From NCBI RefSeq assembly GCF_937859865.1, contig NZ_CALMAT010000130.1:62001-126000 (forward strand): a stretch of 64,000 bases of DNA. Direction: 5' to 3'. A program made the translations under genes and the position numbers. The notes below the pieces were generated by a model. The model did not search any database, was not told the origin of the DNA, and saw only the letters and a list, made by a program, of their open reading frames with translations. Shown in pieces: positions 1-6,924 of the stretch (its first letter is position 1; each line of letters begins with the position of its first letter). Source of the DNA: an uncultured Mucilaginibacter sp. (GTDB taxonomy: Bacteria > Bacteroidota > Bacteroidia > Sphingobacteriales > Sphingobacteriaceae).

Positions 1-96
1 TAACGAAAAGAGGCGGGTAGAAACCAAAACTAACGCAGTTGCAACCGGAGCAAAAACCGCTCTGACAGTAGGCAAAATATAGCGTTGTTGATTCAT
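1..96 (-). CDS. N-terminal part of an unidentified, probably membrane-associated protein
   Basis: An open frame runs on the minus strand from an ATG at 96-94 off the window edge without a stop (32 codons). The translated start has a short charged head followed by a hydrophobic Ala/Val/Leu-rich stretch (about residues 13-27), as in a signal anchor or first membrane helix. No family can be recognised from so little sequence. It is divergent from the 2H phosphoesterase gene. The start is inferred only from frame and hydrophobicity. Confidence 0.35.
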   Translation of the reverse strand, partial: MNQQRYILPTVRAVFAPVATALVLVSTRLFSL

Positions 97-234
97 TATT
101 TGTCTAATTTAAAATGCTGCAATTATCGCGTTAATTTTTTGATTATACTACGTGCATTTTCAAAAGTTACATTAAAGACAAATTCTTTGCCGCGAAGTTT
201 AAAACCTGTTTAAAATTTACTTATTCAGGTTTAC

Positions 235-325
235 ATACTTCTTTTACCCTATAAAAATTGGTGTAATTGGTTTGTGCTTTGTTAAGTTGGCGCAGGCACC
301 AATTTTTATAGGGTAAAAGAAGCAT
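235..325. repeat. TGCTTC palindromic element, copy 1 (complete, nearly perfect arms)
   Basis: The left arm starts ATACTTCTTTTACCC and the right arm ends GGGTAAAAGAAGCAT. The arms continue inward through ATAAAAATTGGT / ACCAATTTTTAT, giving about 27 paired bases and a roughly 35-base loop. An outer CCTGTTTAAAATT lies at about 207-219 and TTTAAACAG at about 347-356. The rest of the 97-443 gap shows nothing else recognisable. Confidence 0.9.
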
Positions 326-443
326 CGCCGTTTTTACTTGGATCTGTTTAAACAGTTTCCTTAACTGCAAATGTTGATAAGTTTGTTGATAAAATGTGGA
401 AAAGTAGCAATATTAAAAGCTAAAATTATTGGTAATTATGTGA

Positions 444-1022
444 ATGGAAACATTCAAACTAAACCCATTTGCCAAGTTAGTTAGCCAGGACTACCTGCTT
501 GTTATCACACCAAGCGAAGAAGTTGTTTCGGAAGTGCGAAAATTGAAAGACTTCGCGAAAAAGCTGATCGGCTATTATCACTCCTTTAATAGTAAAGCGC
601 ATATCACGGTTAACCATTATTACGACGGTAAAGCTTTGTTTTTTGATGAACGCGTGCCAACTTGCAAAAGCATGACGGGCCGGATAGATGTTTTCGAGAT
701 CAAAATTTGCGGTTTTGATTTTTTTGAACACCAAGGCAATTACACCATTTATGCCAAAGTGGAATTAAGCCAAAACATCAAAGCAGCTTTTTCCAGGTTT
801 AAAAAAGTTTTTGGTGCTGATGTTCCGCAAACGCCGCACATTACCATTGCCAGGTCTTTGTCTTACAATCAATATAAATTATTGTGGTATTATTTTAAAA
901 AGCAAAGCTTTGAATGCTCTTTTTATGCCGATGAAATTGTGGTGCTGAAAACACCAACACGCAGGTTTTACAAGTTGCCGATGGAAGTTGAAACAGGGTT
1001 TAAGCTGAGAAACGTAGTTTAG
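444..1022 (+). CDS. 2H phosphoesterase superfamily protein (2'-5' RNA ligase / LigT-like)
   Basis: This 192-aa protein carries the two His-x-Thr motifs that define 2H phosphoesterases: HITV at residues 53-56 and HITI at 132-135, spaced as in the LigT/2'-5' RNA ligase fold. Members hydrolyse or form 2'-5' or cyclic phosphodiester bonds in RNA or nucleotides. The substrate here cannot be told from sequence. No signal peptide is present, so it should be cytoplasmic. A truncated second copy of its C-terminal half follows 16 bases downstream, so part of the gene has been duplicated. The ATG at 444 gives a normal length for the family. Confidence 0.85.
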   Translation: METFKLNPFAKLVSQDYLLVITPSEEVVSEVRKLKDFAKKLIGYYHSFNSKAHITVNHYYDGKALFFDERVPTCKSMTGRIDVFEIKICGFDFFEHQGNYTIYAKVELSQNIKAAFSRFKKVFGADVPQTPHITIARSLSYNQYKLLWYYFKKQSFECSFYADEIVVLKTPTRRFYKLPMEVETGFKLRNVV

Positions 1023-1038
1023 TTAAATGTGTTAGGTA

Positions 1039-1233
1039 ATGCCGCCGCACATTACAATTGCAAAAAATATTTCTAAAGAAAAAGCCGATTGGTTATGGCA
1101 GTATTTTGCAGGCCTGAAATTTGAATACTCTTTTTATGCCGATAAAATCAGTGTGCTGGAAACACCCACGCGCAAGTTTTTCAACCTGCCGATGCGTGTA
1201 AAAGCAGAGATCGGATTGGCGGCCGCATCATAA
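1039..1233 (+). pseudogene. Truncated tandem copy of the 2H phosphoesterase C-terminus
   Basis: The 64 residues align with the last third of the upstream 2H phosphoesterase: both share PHITIA, the SFYADxI stretch and the TPTRxFxxLPM ending. Only the second His-x-Thr motif remains. An in-frame TAG lies just upstream at 1033-1035, so the N-terminal half with the first catalytic motif is missing and activity is unlikely. The copies have diverged, so the duplication is not recent. A small expressed protein from the ATG at 1039 cannot be excluded. Confidence 0.7.
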
Positions 1234-1263
1234 AAAAAATAAGGATTGTTATTTTGATGCGCT

Positions 1264-1288
1264 TGTTTTAATAATTTTTCTACTTTTG
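1264..1288 (+). promoter_or_regulatory. Promoter of the SRP RNA gene
   Basis: TACTTTTG at 1281-1288 matches the Bacteroidota -7 consensus TAnnTTTG, with a TTG at 1264-1266 in the -33 position. It ends two bases before the RNA. Confidence 0.65.
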
Positions 1289-1290
1289 TG

Positions 1291-1390
1291 GCGGGTAAGT
1301 CTTCTACGACCAGCTCCTCTTGAACTCCCTCAGGGTGGGAACGCAGCAAGGGTAGAGAGTTGTAGCGGTGCGATAGGAGTAGCTTACCCA
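1291..1390 (+). ncRNA. ffs: Signal recognition particle RNA, small bacterial type (4.5S-like)
   Basis: The roughly 100-base hairpin begins GCGGGTAAG and closes with CTTACCC. Its tip region contains the SRP domain IV core: CTCAGGGTGGGAACGCAGCA, with the GGGAACGCAGCA asymmetric loop that binds Ffh. It lacks an Alu domain, as is usual outside Bacilli. It acts in co-translational membrane targeting. A TAnnTTTG promoter precedes it and a hairpin/T-run follows. Open frames over it on both strands are chance. Confidence 0.9.
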
Positions 1391-1435
1391 TTTTTTATTT
1401 TTCAAACAACCTTTCCCTTTTTTAAATTATATCGT

Positions 1436-1466
1436 AGCCGGAGTTTTTTCCGGCTTTTGTTTTTTA
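1436..1466 (+). terminator. Rho-independent terminator after the SRP RNA region
   Basis: AGCCGG (1436-1441) pairs with CCGGCT (1450-1455) around a T-rich loop, followed by TTTGTTTTTT. Confidence 0.75.
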
Positions 1467-1476
1467 ATGATTTTTT

Positions 1477-1540
1477 ACCGGTAAAAGAAGCATCAGGAAT
1501 TTGTTAAAACCGATGATGCTTTTTTTATCACACTAAAATT
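1477..1540. repeat. TGCTTC element fragments in inside-out order
   Basis: A right-end fragment (ACCGGTAAAAGAAGCAT, 1477-1493) is followed by a left-end fragment (ATGCTTTTTTTATCAC, 1516-1531). The halves still pair as a hairpin immediately upstream of the flavoprotein ATG. This is either a rearranged relic or the facing ends of two decayed copies. Confidence 0.5.
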
Positions 1541-1541
1541 T

Positions 1542-2522
1542 ATGTTGGATTTATTGATTATCGGCGGCGGGCCAATTGGTTTGGCCTGCGCACTCGAAGC
1601 AAAAACTAAAGGTTTAACTTACCTGATTGTAGAAAAAGGCACGCTGGTTAACTCCTTATATAATTACCCTGCGGGGATGACTTTTTTTTCCACTTCGGAT
1701 AAATTGGAGATTGGCGGCGTTCCGTTTGTTTCCAACAGCATCAAACCAACGCGTGCCGAATCGCTGGAATATTACCGGCGCGTAACCACTTCCAATCAAT
1801 TAAATATCCATTTGTTTGAAGCCGTTTTAAGCAATCAACTTAAAAACAATCATTACGAAATCACCACAACCAAAGCAGTTTATCAGGCTAAAAACATCAT
1901 TATTGCCACCGGTTTTTACGATGTCCCGGTGAAGATGAATATTCCGGGAGAGGATTTGCCAAAGGTTAGGCACTATTATAAAGACCCGAACTTTTACACC
2001 TTTCAAAAAGTTTTGGTAGTTGGCGCCAGTAATTCTTCGGTTGATGCCGCGCTGGAAACTTTTCGAAAAGGCGCAGAAGTAACGATGGTTGTCCGCGGCG
2101 ATGACATCAGCGAACGTGTAAAATATTGGGTTAGGCCGGATATCATCAACCGGATTAAAGAAGGAACGATCAAAGCATATTATCATTCTAACTTGGTTGC
2201 AATCCAGGAAAACGAAGTGGATATCCAAACGCCAGAAGGATTTATTACGATTCAGAATGATTTTGTGCTGGCTTTAACCGGTTATCAGCCTGATTTTTCT
2301 TTCCTTCAAAAAATGGGCATTGCGCTTTCTGCGGATGAAAAACGGCTGCCCGAATACGATCCCGGAACGATGGAAACCAACCAAAAAGGCATTTATCTGG
2401 CTGGCGTGGTTTGCGGCGGAATGGACACGCATTCGTGGTTTATCGAAAATTCGAGGGTCCATGCCGAGCAGATTATCTCTAACATTGTAAAGCAAAATGT
2501 TCCGGTTTCAGCCCAAATTTAA
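1542..2522 (+). CDS. ypdA: YpdA-family FAD/NADPH oxidoreductase (putative bacillithiol disulfide reductase)
   Basis: This 326-aa pyridine-nucleotide disulfide oxidoreductase has an N-terminal FAD Rossmann motif (GGGPIGLACA, residues 8-17) and a second, NADPH-binding motif with VVGASNSSVDAA near residues 160-170. It resembles YpdA/Bdr, which reduces oxidised bacillithiol in Firmicutes and some Bacteroidota. Like YpdA it lacks the CxxC redox pair of thioredoxin reductases. It has no signal peptide, so it is cytoplasmic. The stop codon touches a short TGCTTC repeat. The family call is good; the actual low-molecular-weight thiol in this organism is inferred. Confidence 0.8.
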   Translation: MLDLLIIGGGPIGLACALEAKTKGLTYLIVEKGTLVNSLYNYPAGMTFFSTSDKLEIGGVPFVSNSIKPTRAESLEYYRRVTTSNQLNIHLFEAVLSNQLKNNHYEITTTKAVYQAKNIIIATGFYDVPVKMNIPGEDLPKVRHYYKDPNFYTFQKVLVVGASNSSVDAALETFRKGAEVTMVVRGDDISERVKYWVRPDIINRIKEGTIKAYYHSNLVAIQENEVDIQTPEGFITIQNDFVLALTGYQPDFSFLQKMGIALSADEKRLPEYDPGTMETNQKGIYLAGVVCGGMDTHSWFIENSRVHAEQIISNIVKQNVPVSAQI

Positions 2523-2562
2523 AAGCTTCTTTAATGCTATTTTTATGCGATAAAAGAAGCAT
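2523..2562. repeat. TGCTTC element, short deletion form
   Basis: AAGCTTCTTTAATGC and GCGATAAAAGAAGCAT face each other with almost no loop. It begins at the base after the flavoprotein stop codon. Confidence 0.7.
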
Positions 2563-2641
2563 TTGGGTAAATTCAACAAATTTTATATATTTATCAGGTT
2601 CTAATAAGCCAACAATACATTCATTACCATAGCTCAGACTT

Positions 2642-3847
2642 TTGACATTTACCGATTTTAACTTCGATCCAAAACTACAGGAAGGATTGGACAGCATGGG
2701 TTTCCGAAAACCTACGCCGATACAGGAACAAGCCATCCCAATTATTTTAAAAAAGCACGATTTGATTGCCTGTGCGCAAACCGGCACGCGCAAAACGGCC
2801 GCTTACTTATTGCCGATCATGCACCAGATATGTGTTGCCGAGGAAAAAAGCTTGGTTAATACGTTGATTTTGGCGCCAACACGCGAACTGGTTCAGCAAA
2901 TTGACCAGCAAACAGAAGGGCTGGCCTATTTTGCAGGCATCAGTTCCATTGCCGTTTATGGCGGCGGCGATGGCATCAGTTACGAGCAGCAGCGCCGGTC
3001 GTTGAATGAAGGCGTAGATATTATTATTGCCACACCGGGCCGTTTAATTGCGCATTTAACTTCGGGCGTGGTAAAATTGGGCCAGTTGCAGCATTTGATT
3101 TTGGACGAAGCCGACCGGATGCTGGACATGGGTTTTCATGATGATATTGTCCGCATTATTAGTTATCTTCCTCAAAAACGACAAACGCTGCTTTTCTCGG
3201 CAACGATGCCTGGAAAAATCCGGGCACTTTCCAACAAAATTCTAAATCAGCCGGAGCAAATTAACATTGCCCTTTCGCAGCCCGCAGTTGGCATTTTGCA
3301 GCAGGTTTACATGACTTTCGATCACCAGAAGTTAGCGTTGATCAAATCTATTTTGAAAGAAGGCAATTACGCAAGCACCATCGTTTTTGTATCTACCAAA
3401 GAAAAAGTAAAGCAATTGCACCAAGCTTTGCAACGGTCGGGTTTAAAGGTCGAAGCTTTTCATTCGGATCTGGAGCAGGAGCAGCGTGAAAATATTTTGC
3501 GTGCATTTAAAAGTCGGCAGTTGCCTATTATCATTGGCACAGATGTTTTGTCGCGTGGAATTGATGTGGAAGGGATTAGTTTGGTGATCAATTATGATGT
3601 GCCGCACGATCCGGAAGATTATATTCACCGCATTGGGCGCACTGCGCGCGCCGAAACTACCGGTACAGCGATTACTTTTATAAACGAACGCGACCAGCGG
3701 AAATTTAGCGATATTGAAGCATTGATTGGGAAACCAATTAAACGAATGCCTTTGCCGCCAGAATTGGGCGAAAGTCCAATTTATCAACCGGAAGTTAAAA
3801 GGGCATCGGGCGGTTTTAAAAAGCCCTGGCGCAAAAAGAAAAGTTAA
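2642..3847 (+). CDS. DEAD-box RNA helicase (RhlE-like) with altered Walker A motif
   Basis: This 401-aa protein has all DEAD-box motifs in order: Q motif (FRKPTPIQEQ), Ia PTRELV, Ib TPGRL, II DEAD, III SAT, V GTDVLSRGID and VI HRIGRTAR, plus a short basic tail. Such enzymes unwind RNA duplexes in ribosome assembly, cold adaptation or decay. Motif I reads AQTGTRKT instead of AQTGTGKT: the last Gly is Arg50 (CGC at 2789-2791, one base from GGC). This would be expected to harm ATP binding. The start must be the TTG at 2642, since an in-frame TAG at 2630-2632 excludes anything longer and the next ATG would cut the Q motif. Confidence 0.88.
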   Translation: MTFTDFNFDPKLQEGLDSMGFRKPTPIQEQAIPIILKKHDLIACAQTGTRKTAAYLLPIMHQICVAEEKSLVNTLILAPTRELVQQIDQQTEGLAYFAGISSIAVYGGGDGISYEQQRRSLNEGVDIIIATPGRLIAHLTSGVVKLGQLQHLILDEADRMLDMGFHDDIVRIISYLPQKRQTLLFSATMPGKIRALSNKILNQPEQINIALSQPAVGILQQVYMTFDHQKLALIKSILKEGNYASTIVFVSTKEKVKQLHQALQRSGLKVEAFHSDLEQEQRENILRAFKSRQLPIIIGTDVLSRGIDVEGISLVINYDVPHDPEDYIHRIGRTARAETTGTAITFINERDQRKFSDIEALIGKPIKRMPLPPELGESPIYQPEVKRASGGFKKPWRKKKS

Positions 3848-3880
3848 ATGCTTCTTTTACCACCTAAAAATTGATGTTGG
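3848..3880. repeat. TGCTTC element, single arm
   Basis: ATGCTTCTTTTACCACC followed by TAAAAATTGATG, starting directly after the helicase stop codon. No matching right arm is seen. Confidence 0.7.
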
Positions 3881-4169
3881 CCTGCATACCAAAACGGTTT
3901 TCTGTCTTAAATTTAGTCCTAAACTAAATATTGTCTGCTTAATTAGTCAATCCTGCACTACGTTTCTTAATCGTTTGATTAGTTTTTTGTCATCCTTAAC
4001 TAACTTTTCGCTTTTAAAAGTCAAACACTTAGCTATGGCAAAGCATATTTAACATTATAACTTCAGCTTTTGGCTCATTTTTTAATGAAAGTGTTGTGTT
4101 GCAAGTACAAATTTTAAATCGACCATTTGTACGAAGCAGCATAAGAAGTTTAAATAATAACAATTGAAA

Positions 4170-5519
4170 ATGAAACTAAAAGTTACAAAATTAGCCCTCA
4201 CGCTATCTGTAGTTGGGCTAACAACAGCAGCATTTGCCCAAGACGGAAATTCGGACACAACAAAACGTTTTGACAAAAAAAGTTTTCGCACTTGGTCCAT
4301 CGGGCTTAATGGTGGTATGCTAACCCACTTTACACCTTTTAACAATGCTTTAAACGGCGATTTTCGTACGCCCGAAGAAACATGGGGCTATGGTGGCTAC
4401 ATCAAAAAGCAAATTTTGCCAGGTTTTGGTATCCAGGCAGATTTCTTAGGCGGTAAAGTAAGGGGTTATCAGGCCAATTATCTTCCTTCCCCAAGTGCAG
4501 CACAAAACAACAGCAGTTTTACTACTAATATTGACTGGTCTGCAGCAGTAAGTGCCAACCTTACTATTGCAAATTTAAGCCTTAACCATAAAAGGAGTGC
4601 TTTGTCCCCTTATGTAACTGGTGGTGCAGGTTATATGTCTTCCAGTGCAAACGTTCAGGGCCTTCCTACTTCAATCGTTGAAGCTGGAACTTATCACAGA
4701 AATTGGTTTGTACCGATTGGCGCAGGTTTAAAATTTGGTTTGTCCAAAACCATCAACATTGATTTAGGCTACACCGTTTCCTTTATGAAAACACCTATTT
4801 TTGATGGTGTTCGTGGCGGTTCAAATGATAGGTTTTCTTATGCACACGCAGGTTTAGAATTCTCTTTAGGCAGAAAAAAATCTTCCCAATTAGCCAATTA
4901 CAGTCCAATTGCAGCACTTAGAGAAGAAAGCGCAGCCGAAAGTGCAGAGTTAAAAGGTTTACTTTCAACATCTGAGCAAAAACGATTGGCAGATGAGCAG
5001 GCACAACAACAATTGCAACAGCAATATGCCAAAGATTTGGGCGATGACGATGCCGATGGCGTTGCCAACAAATTTGACAAATGCCCTGGAACACCTGCCG
5101 GTACTGCAGTTGATGGTTCTGGTTGTGCTTTGCCAATGAACAAACCTGATGTTAAAGTTTTTGTAACCGAAGAAGACAAACAAGTAGTGAGAGAGGCGAT
5201 TGCCAACTTGGAATTTGATTTGGGCAAAGCTACTATCCGCCAACACTCTTTTGCCAGCTTAGATAAAGTTGCCAATCTGCTGGTTACCAAAAACTTTACT
5301 TTAAAACTTGCCGGACATACAGATAACACGGGTTCTCCAGCGCTTAATTTAAGCCTTTCTAAAGACCGTGCAGAATCTGTAAAACAGTATCTGGTAAGCA
5401 AAGGTGCAAACCCATCACGAATTGAAGCAACCGGTTATGGCCAAACCCAACCTATTGCAAGCAATAAAACTGCTGCCGGACGTCAGAAAAACCGTCGTGT
5501 AGAGTTTACTATTTTCTAA
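4170..5519 (+). CDS. OmpA-family outer-membrane protein with peptidoglycan-binding domain
   Basis: A signal peptide ends at AFAQ (about residue 23 from the ATG at 4170). Residues of about 30-240 form an outer-membrane beta-barrel rich in alternating aromatic/polar strands. Next come an Ala/Glu/Gln-rich linker, a calcium-type thrombospondin-3-like repeat (DDDADGVANKFDKCPGTPAG) and a C-terminal OmpA domain with the LAGHTDNTGSPALNLSLS motif and terminal NRRVEF, which bind peptidoglycan. It should tether the outer membrane to the cell wall. I prefer the ATG at 4170 over an in-frame TTG two codons earlier because it gives a standard signal peptide. It is monocistronic, with a strong terminator. 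Confidence 0.9.
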   Translation: MKLKVTKLALTLSVVGLTTAAFAQDGNSDTTKRFDKKSFRTWSIGLNGGMLTHFTPFNNALNGDFRTPEETWGYGGYIKKQILPGFGIQADFLGGKVRGYQANYLPSPSAAQNNSSFTTNIDWSAAVSANLTIANLSLNHKRSALSPYVTGGAGYMSSSANVQGLPTSIVEAGTYHRNWFVPIGAGLKFGLSKTINIDLGYTVSFMKTPIFDGVRGGSNDRFSYAHAGLEFSLGRKKSSQLANYSPIAALREESAAESAELKGLLSTSEQKRLADEQAQQQLQQQYAKDLGDDDADGVANKFDKCPGTPAGTAVDGSGCALPMNKPDVKVFVTEEDKQVVREAIANLEFDLGKATIRQHSFASLDKVANLLVTKNFTLKLAGHTDNTGSPALNLSLSKDRAESVKQYLVSKGANPSRIEATGYGQTQPIASNKTAAGRQKNRRVEFTIF

Positions 5520-5541
5520 GGTTAAGAATTAATAACCATTG

Positions 5542-5578
5542 AAAAAGGTGTGCAGATAATAATCTGCACACCTTTTTT
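5542..5578. terminator. Bidirectional-looking terminator after the OmpA-family gene
   Basis: Perfect stem GGTGTGCAGAT / ATCTGCACACC flanked by an A-run on the left and T6 on the right. Confidence 0.9.
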
Positions 5579-5686
5579 GTGCGTTGGTTTTTGTTGTCAG
5601 GAATTAAGGTTTAGGTTTTCGGATACCTTAGCAAACTAAATTAAAATAAAATTTTTTTTAATAGTAAAATATAAATTTAATATAAG

Positions 5687-5694
5687 TATGTTTG
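5687..5694 (+). promoter_or_regulatory. Candidate -7 promoter element of the RRM protein gene
   Basis: TATGTTTG matches TAnnTTTG, 32 bases before the start codon. The -33 region is a poly-T/A tract without a clear TTTG. Confidence 0.5.
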
Positions 5695-5726
5695 AAATAG
5701 ATATACAATCAAATTAAAAAACAATA

Positions 5727-6197
5727 ATGAACATTTTTGTAGGAAGCCTTCCATTTTCTTTGGAAGAAACCAAGTTAAAAGAAGTTTTTGAAGCTTATGG
5801 TGAAGTGTCATCAGTCAAAATTATCATCGACAAGTTTTCAGGAAGAAGTAAAGGGTTTGGGTTTGTTGAAATGCCGGACGATGCCATGGCGCAGAAAGCA
5901 ATTGACGAACTAAACGGATCTACAGTTGAAGGCCGTTCTATCGTAGTCAACAAGTCTGAAGACAAAAGGGACGACTCTAGAAAAAGCAGTTTTGGCGGCG
6001 GAAACAGTGGTGGCGGCGGCTACAAAGGTGGAAACAGCGGCGGCGGTGGCTATGGCGGTGGCAACAGCAGAGGCGGAAGTGGCGGCTATGGCGGCGGCGG
6101 TGGCAGAAGTGGTGGCGGTGGCTACGATAAAGGTGGTTACAAAAGCGGCGGCGGTGGCGGTTACAATAAAGGTGGTGGCCGTAAAGACGAATATTAA
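5727..6197 (+). CDS. RRM RNA-binding protein with glycine-rich tail
   Basis: This 156-aa protein has one RNA-recognition motif at residues 1-80, with RNP2 (IFVGSLP, residues 2-8) and RNP1 (KGFGFVEM, about 45-52). A low-complexity C-terminal tail of GGGGY/GGNSGG repeats carries Lys, Arg and Tyr. This is the architecture of bacterial Rbp and eukaryotic glycine-rich cold-shock RNA-binding proteins. It probably binds single-stranded RNA in the cytoplasm. The tail is translated from a GGN-rich repeat, which also creates long but meaningless frames in other registers. Confidence 0.92.
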   Translation: MNIFVGSLPFSLEETKLKEVFEAYGEVSSVKIIIDKFSGRSKGFGFVEMPDDAMAQKAIDELNGSTVEGRSIVVNKSEDKRDDSRKSSFGGGNSGGGGYKGGNSGGGGYGGGNSRGGSGGYGGGGGRSGGGGYDKGGYKSGGGGGYNKGGGRKDEY

Positions 6198-6257
6198 ACA
6201 CAATAAGTTTTGCCCGACATTTTAATAAATGTATCCGGCTTTATTGTTTATTTGTAC

Positions 6258-6293
6258 ATACTTCTTTTATCTTAAATAAAGGTAAAAGTGAAT
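6258..6293. repeat. Degenerate TGCTTC element
   Basis: ATACTTCTTTTATC faces GGTAAAAGTGAAT across a few bases. It looks like a decayed, loop-deleted copy. Confidence 0.45.
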
Positions 6294-6297
6294 CTGG

Positions 6298-6363
6298 ATA
6301 TCATTTTTGCAGTGATAAAAACAGTATAGGTTTATACTGTTTTTATCACTGCAAAAATGATAT
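6298..6363. repeat. Perfect 31-bp inverted repeat with 4-base loop
   Basis: The arms at 6298-6328 and 6333-6363 are exact reverse complements around GGTT (6329-6332). The arm begins ATATCATTTTTGCAG and ends AACAGTATA. It lies between the RRM gene and the tRNA-Glu promoter, is unrelated to the TGCTTC element, and has no T-run of a standard terminator. It could end transcription from the RRM side or be the footprint of a mobile or recombination event. Confidence 0.9.
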
Positions 6364-6397
6364 TTCCTATATTAATGCAATTTTTATAGCTATTGTA

Positions 6398-6427
6398 TTG
6401 CCGGTCAATACAGGATTTATATCTTTG
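6398..6427 (+). promoter_or_regulatory. Promoter of tRNA-Glu
   Basis: TTG at 6398-6400 and TATCTTTG at 6420-6427 (TAnnTTTG), 19 bases apart, 65 bases before the mature tRNA. Confidence 0.6.
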
Positions 6428-6492
6428 CCGAACAATTAGCAAAAAGTGATTTAAAGGTTTAACTACTTGCTAAATGAAGCCAAATACAAATT

Positions 6493-6564
6493 GGCCCGTT
6501 CGTCTAGGGGTTAGGACGTTAGATTTTCATTCTAGAAACAGGGGTTCGATTCCCCTACGGGCTA
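6493..6564 (+). tRNA. tRNA-Glu (anticodon TTC)
   Basis: Complete cloverleaf: acceptor GGCCCGT/ACGGGCT, D-arm GTCT...GGAC, anticodon loop TTTTCAT, T-arm GGGGTTCGATTCCCC, discriminator A. CCA is not encoded. A terminator follows directly. Confidence 0.95.
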
Positions 6565-6570
6565 CCCGAT

Positions 6571-6610
6571 GGGACAAGCGTAAACCATTACGGCTTGTCC
6601 CTTCTTTTTT
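6571..6610 (+). terminator. Terminator of tRNA-Glu
   Basis: GGGACAAGC pairs with GCTTGTCCC, followed by a T-rich run. The remainder of the gap to 6924 shows no gene or repeat I can recognise. Confidence 0.85.
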
Positions 6611-6924
6611 TAAAGCCTAAAGCGTTAGAAATCATTACAAATAATCAAATTCACATCCCTGCCGAGAAAACTCTTTACACAAAATCGGGAATGCCCCCGG
6701 TTACAATTGATGTGATCTATAAAAGGTTTACTACACAATTATAGTATCTGTAGGAATAGGTAGATTTGTGTTTAAAGGATACCAATACTTTTCCAGGTAC
6801 TTACAAGTTAGATATATCGAAATTACCGCAATCTGTAGCGACAGAAAATCGGCCCATAGTATTAGTTATAAGTTAAGTACCTGCCAACAGCAAAACTTTT
6901 TTCTCCATTAAAATTTTAAAGTAT

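Noticed and set aside
1286-1507. Open frames over the SRP RNA on both strands
   Set aside because: The region folds as the SRP RNA with its promoter and terminator; the frames have no family likeness.
3726-4052. 108-codon frame overlapping the helicase end
   Set aside because: It crosses the repeat arm and the non-coding gap, and has no signal, motif or start context.
4898-5401. Long minus-strand frames inside the OmpA-family gene
   Set aside because: They are Ser/Cys/Leu-rich shadows of a clearly coding plus-strand gene.
5910-6225. Ala/Thr/Val- and His/Arg-rich frames over the glycine-rich tail
   Set aside because: They arise from the GGN repeat of the RRM protein read in other registers.
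6611-6924. A small gene between tRNA-Glu and GH92
   Set aside because: No frame with a plausible start, length or composition is seen.
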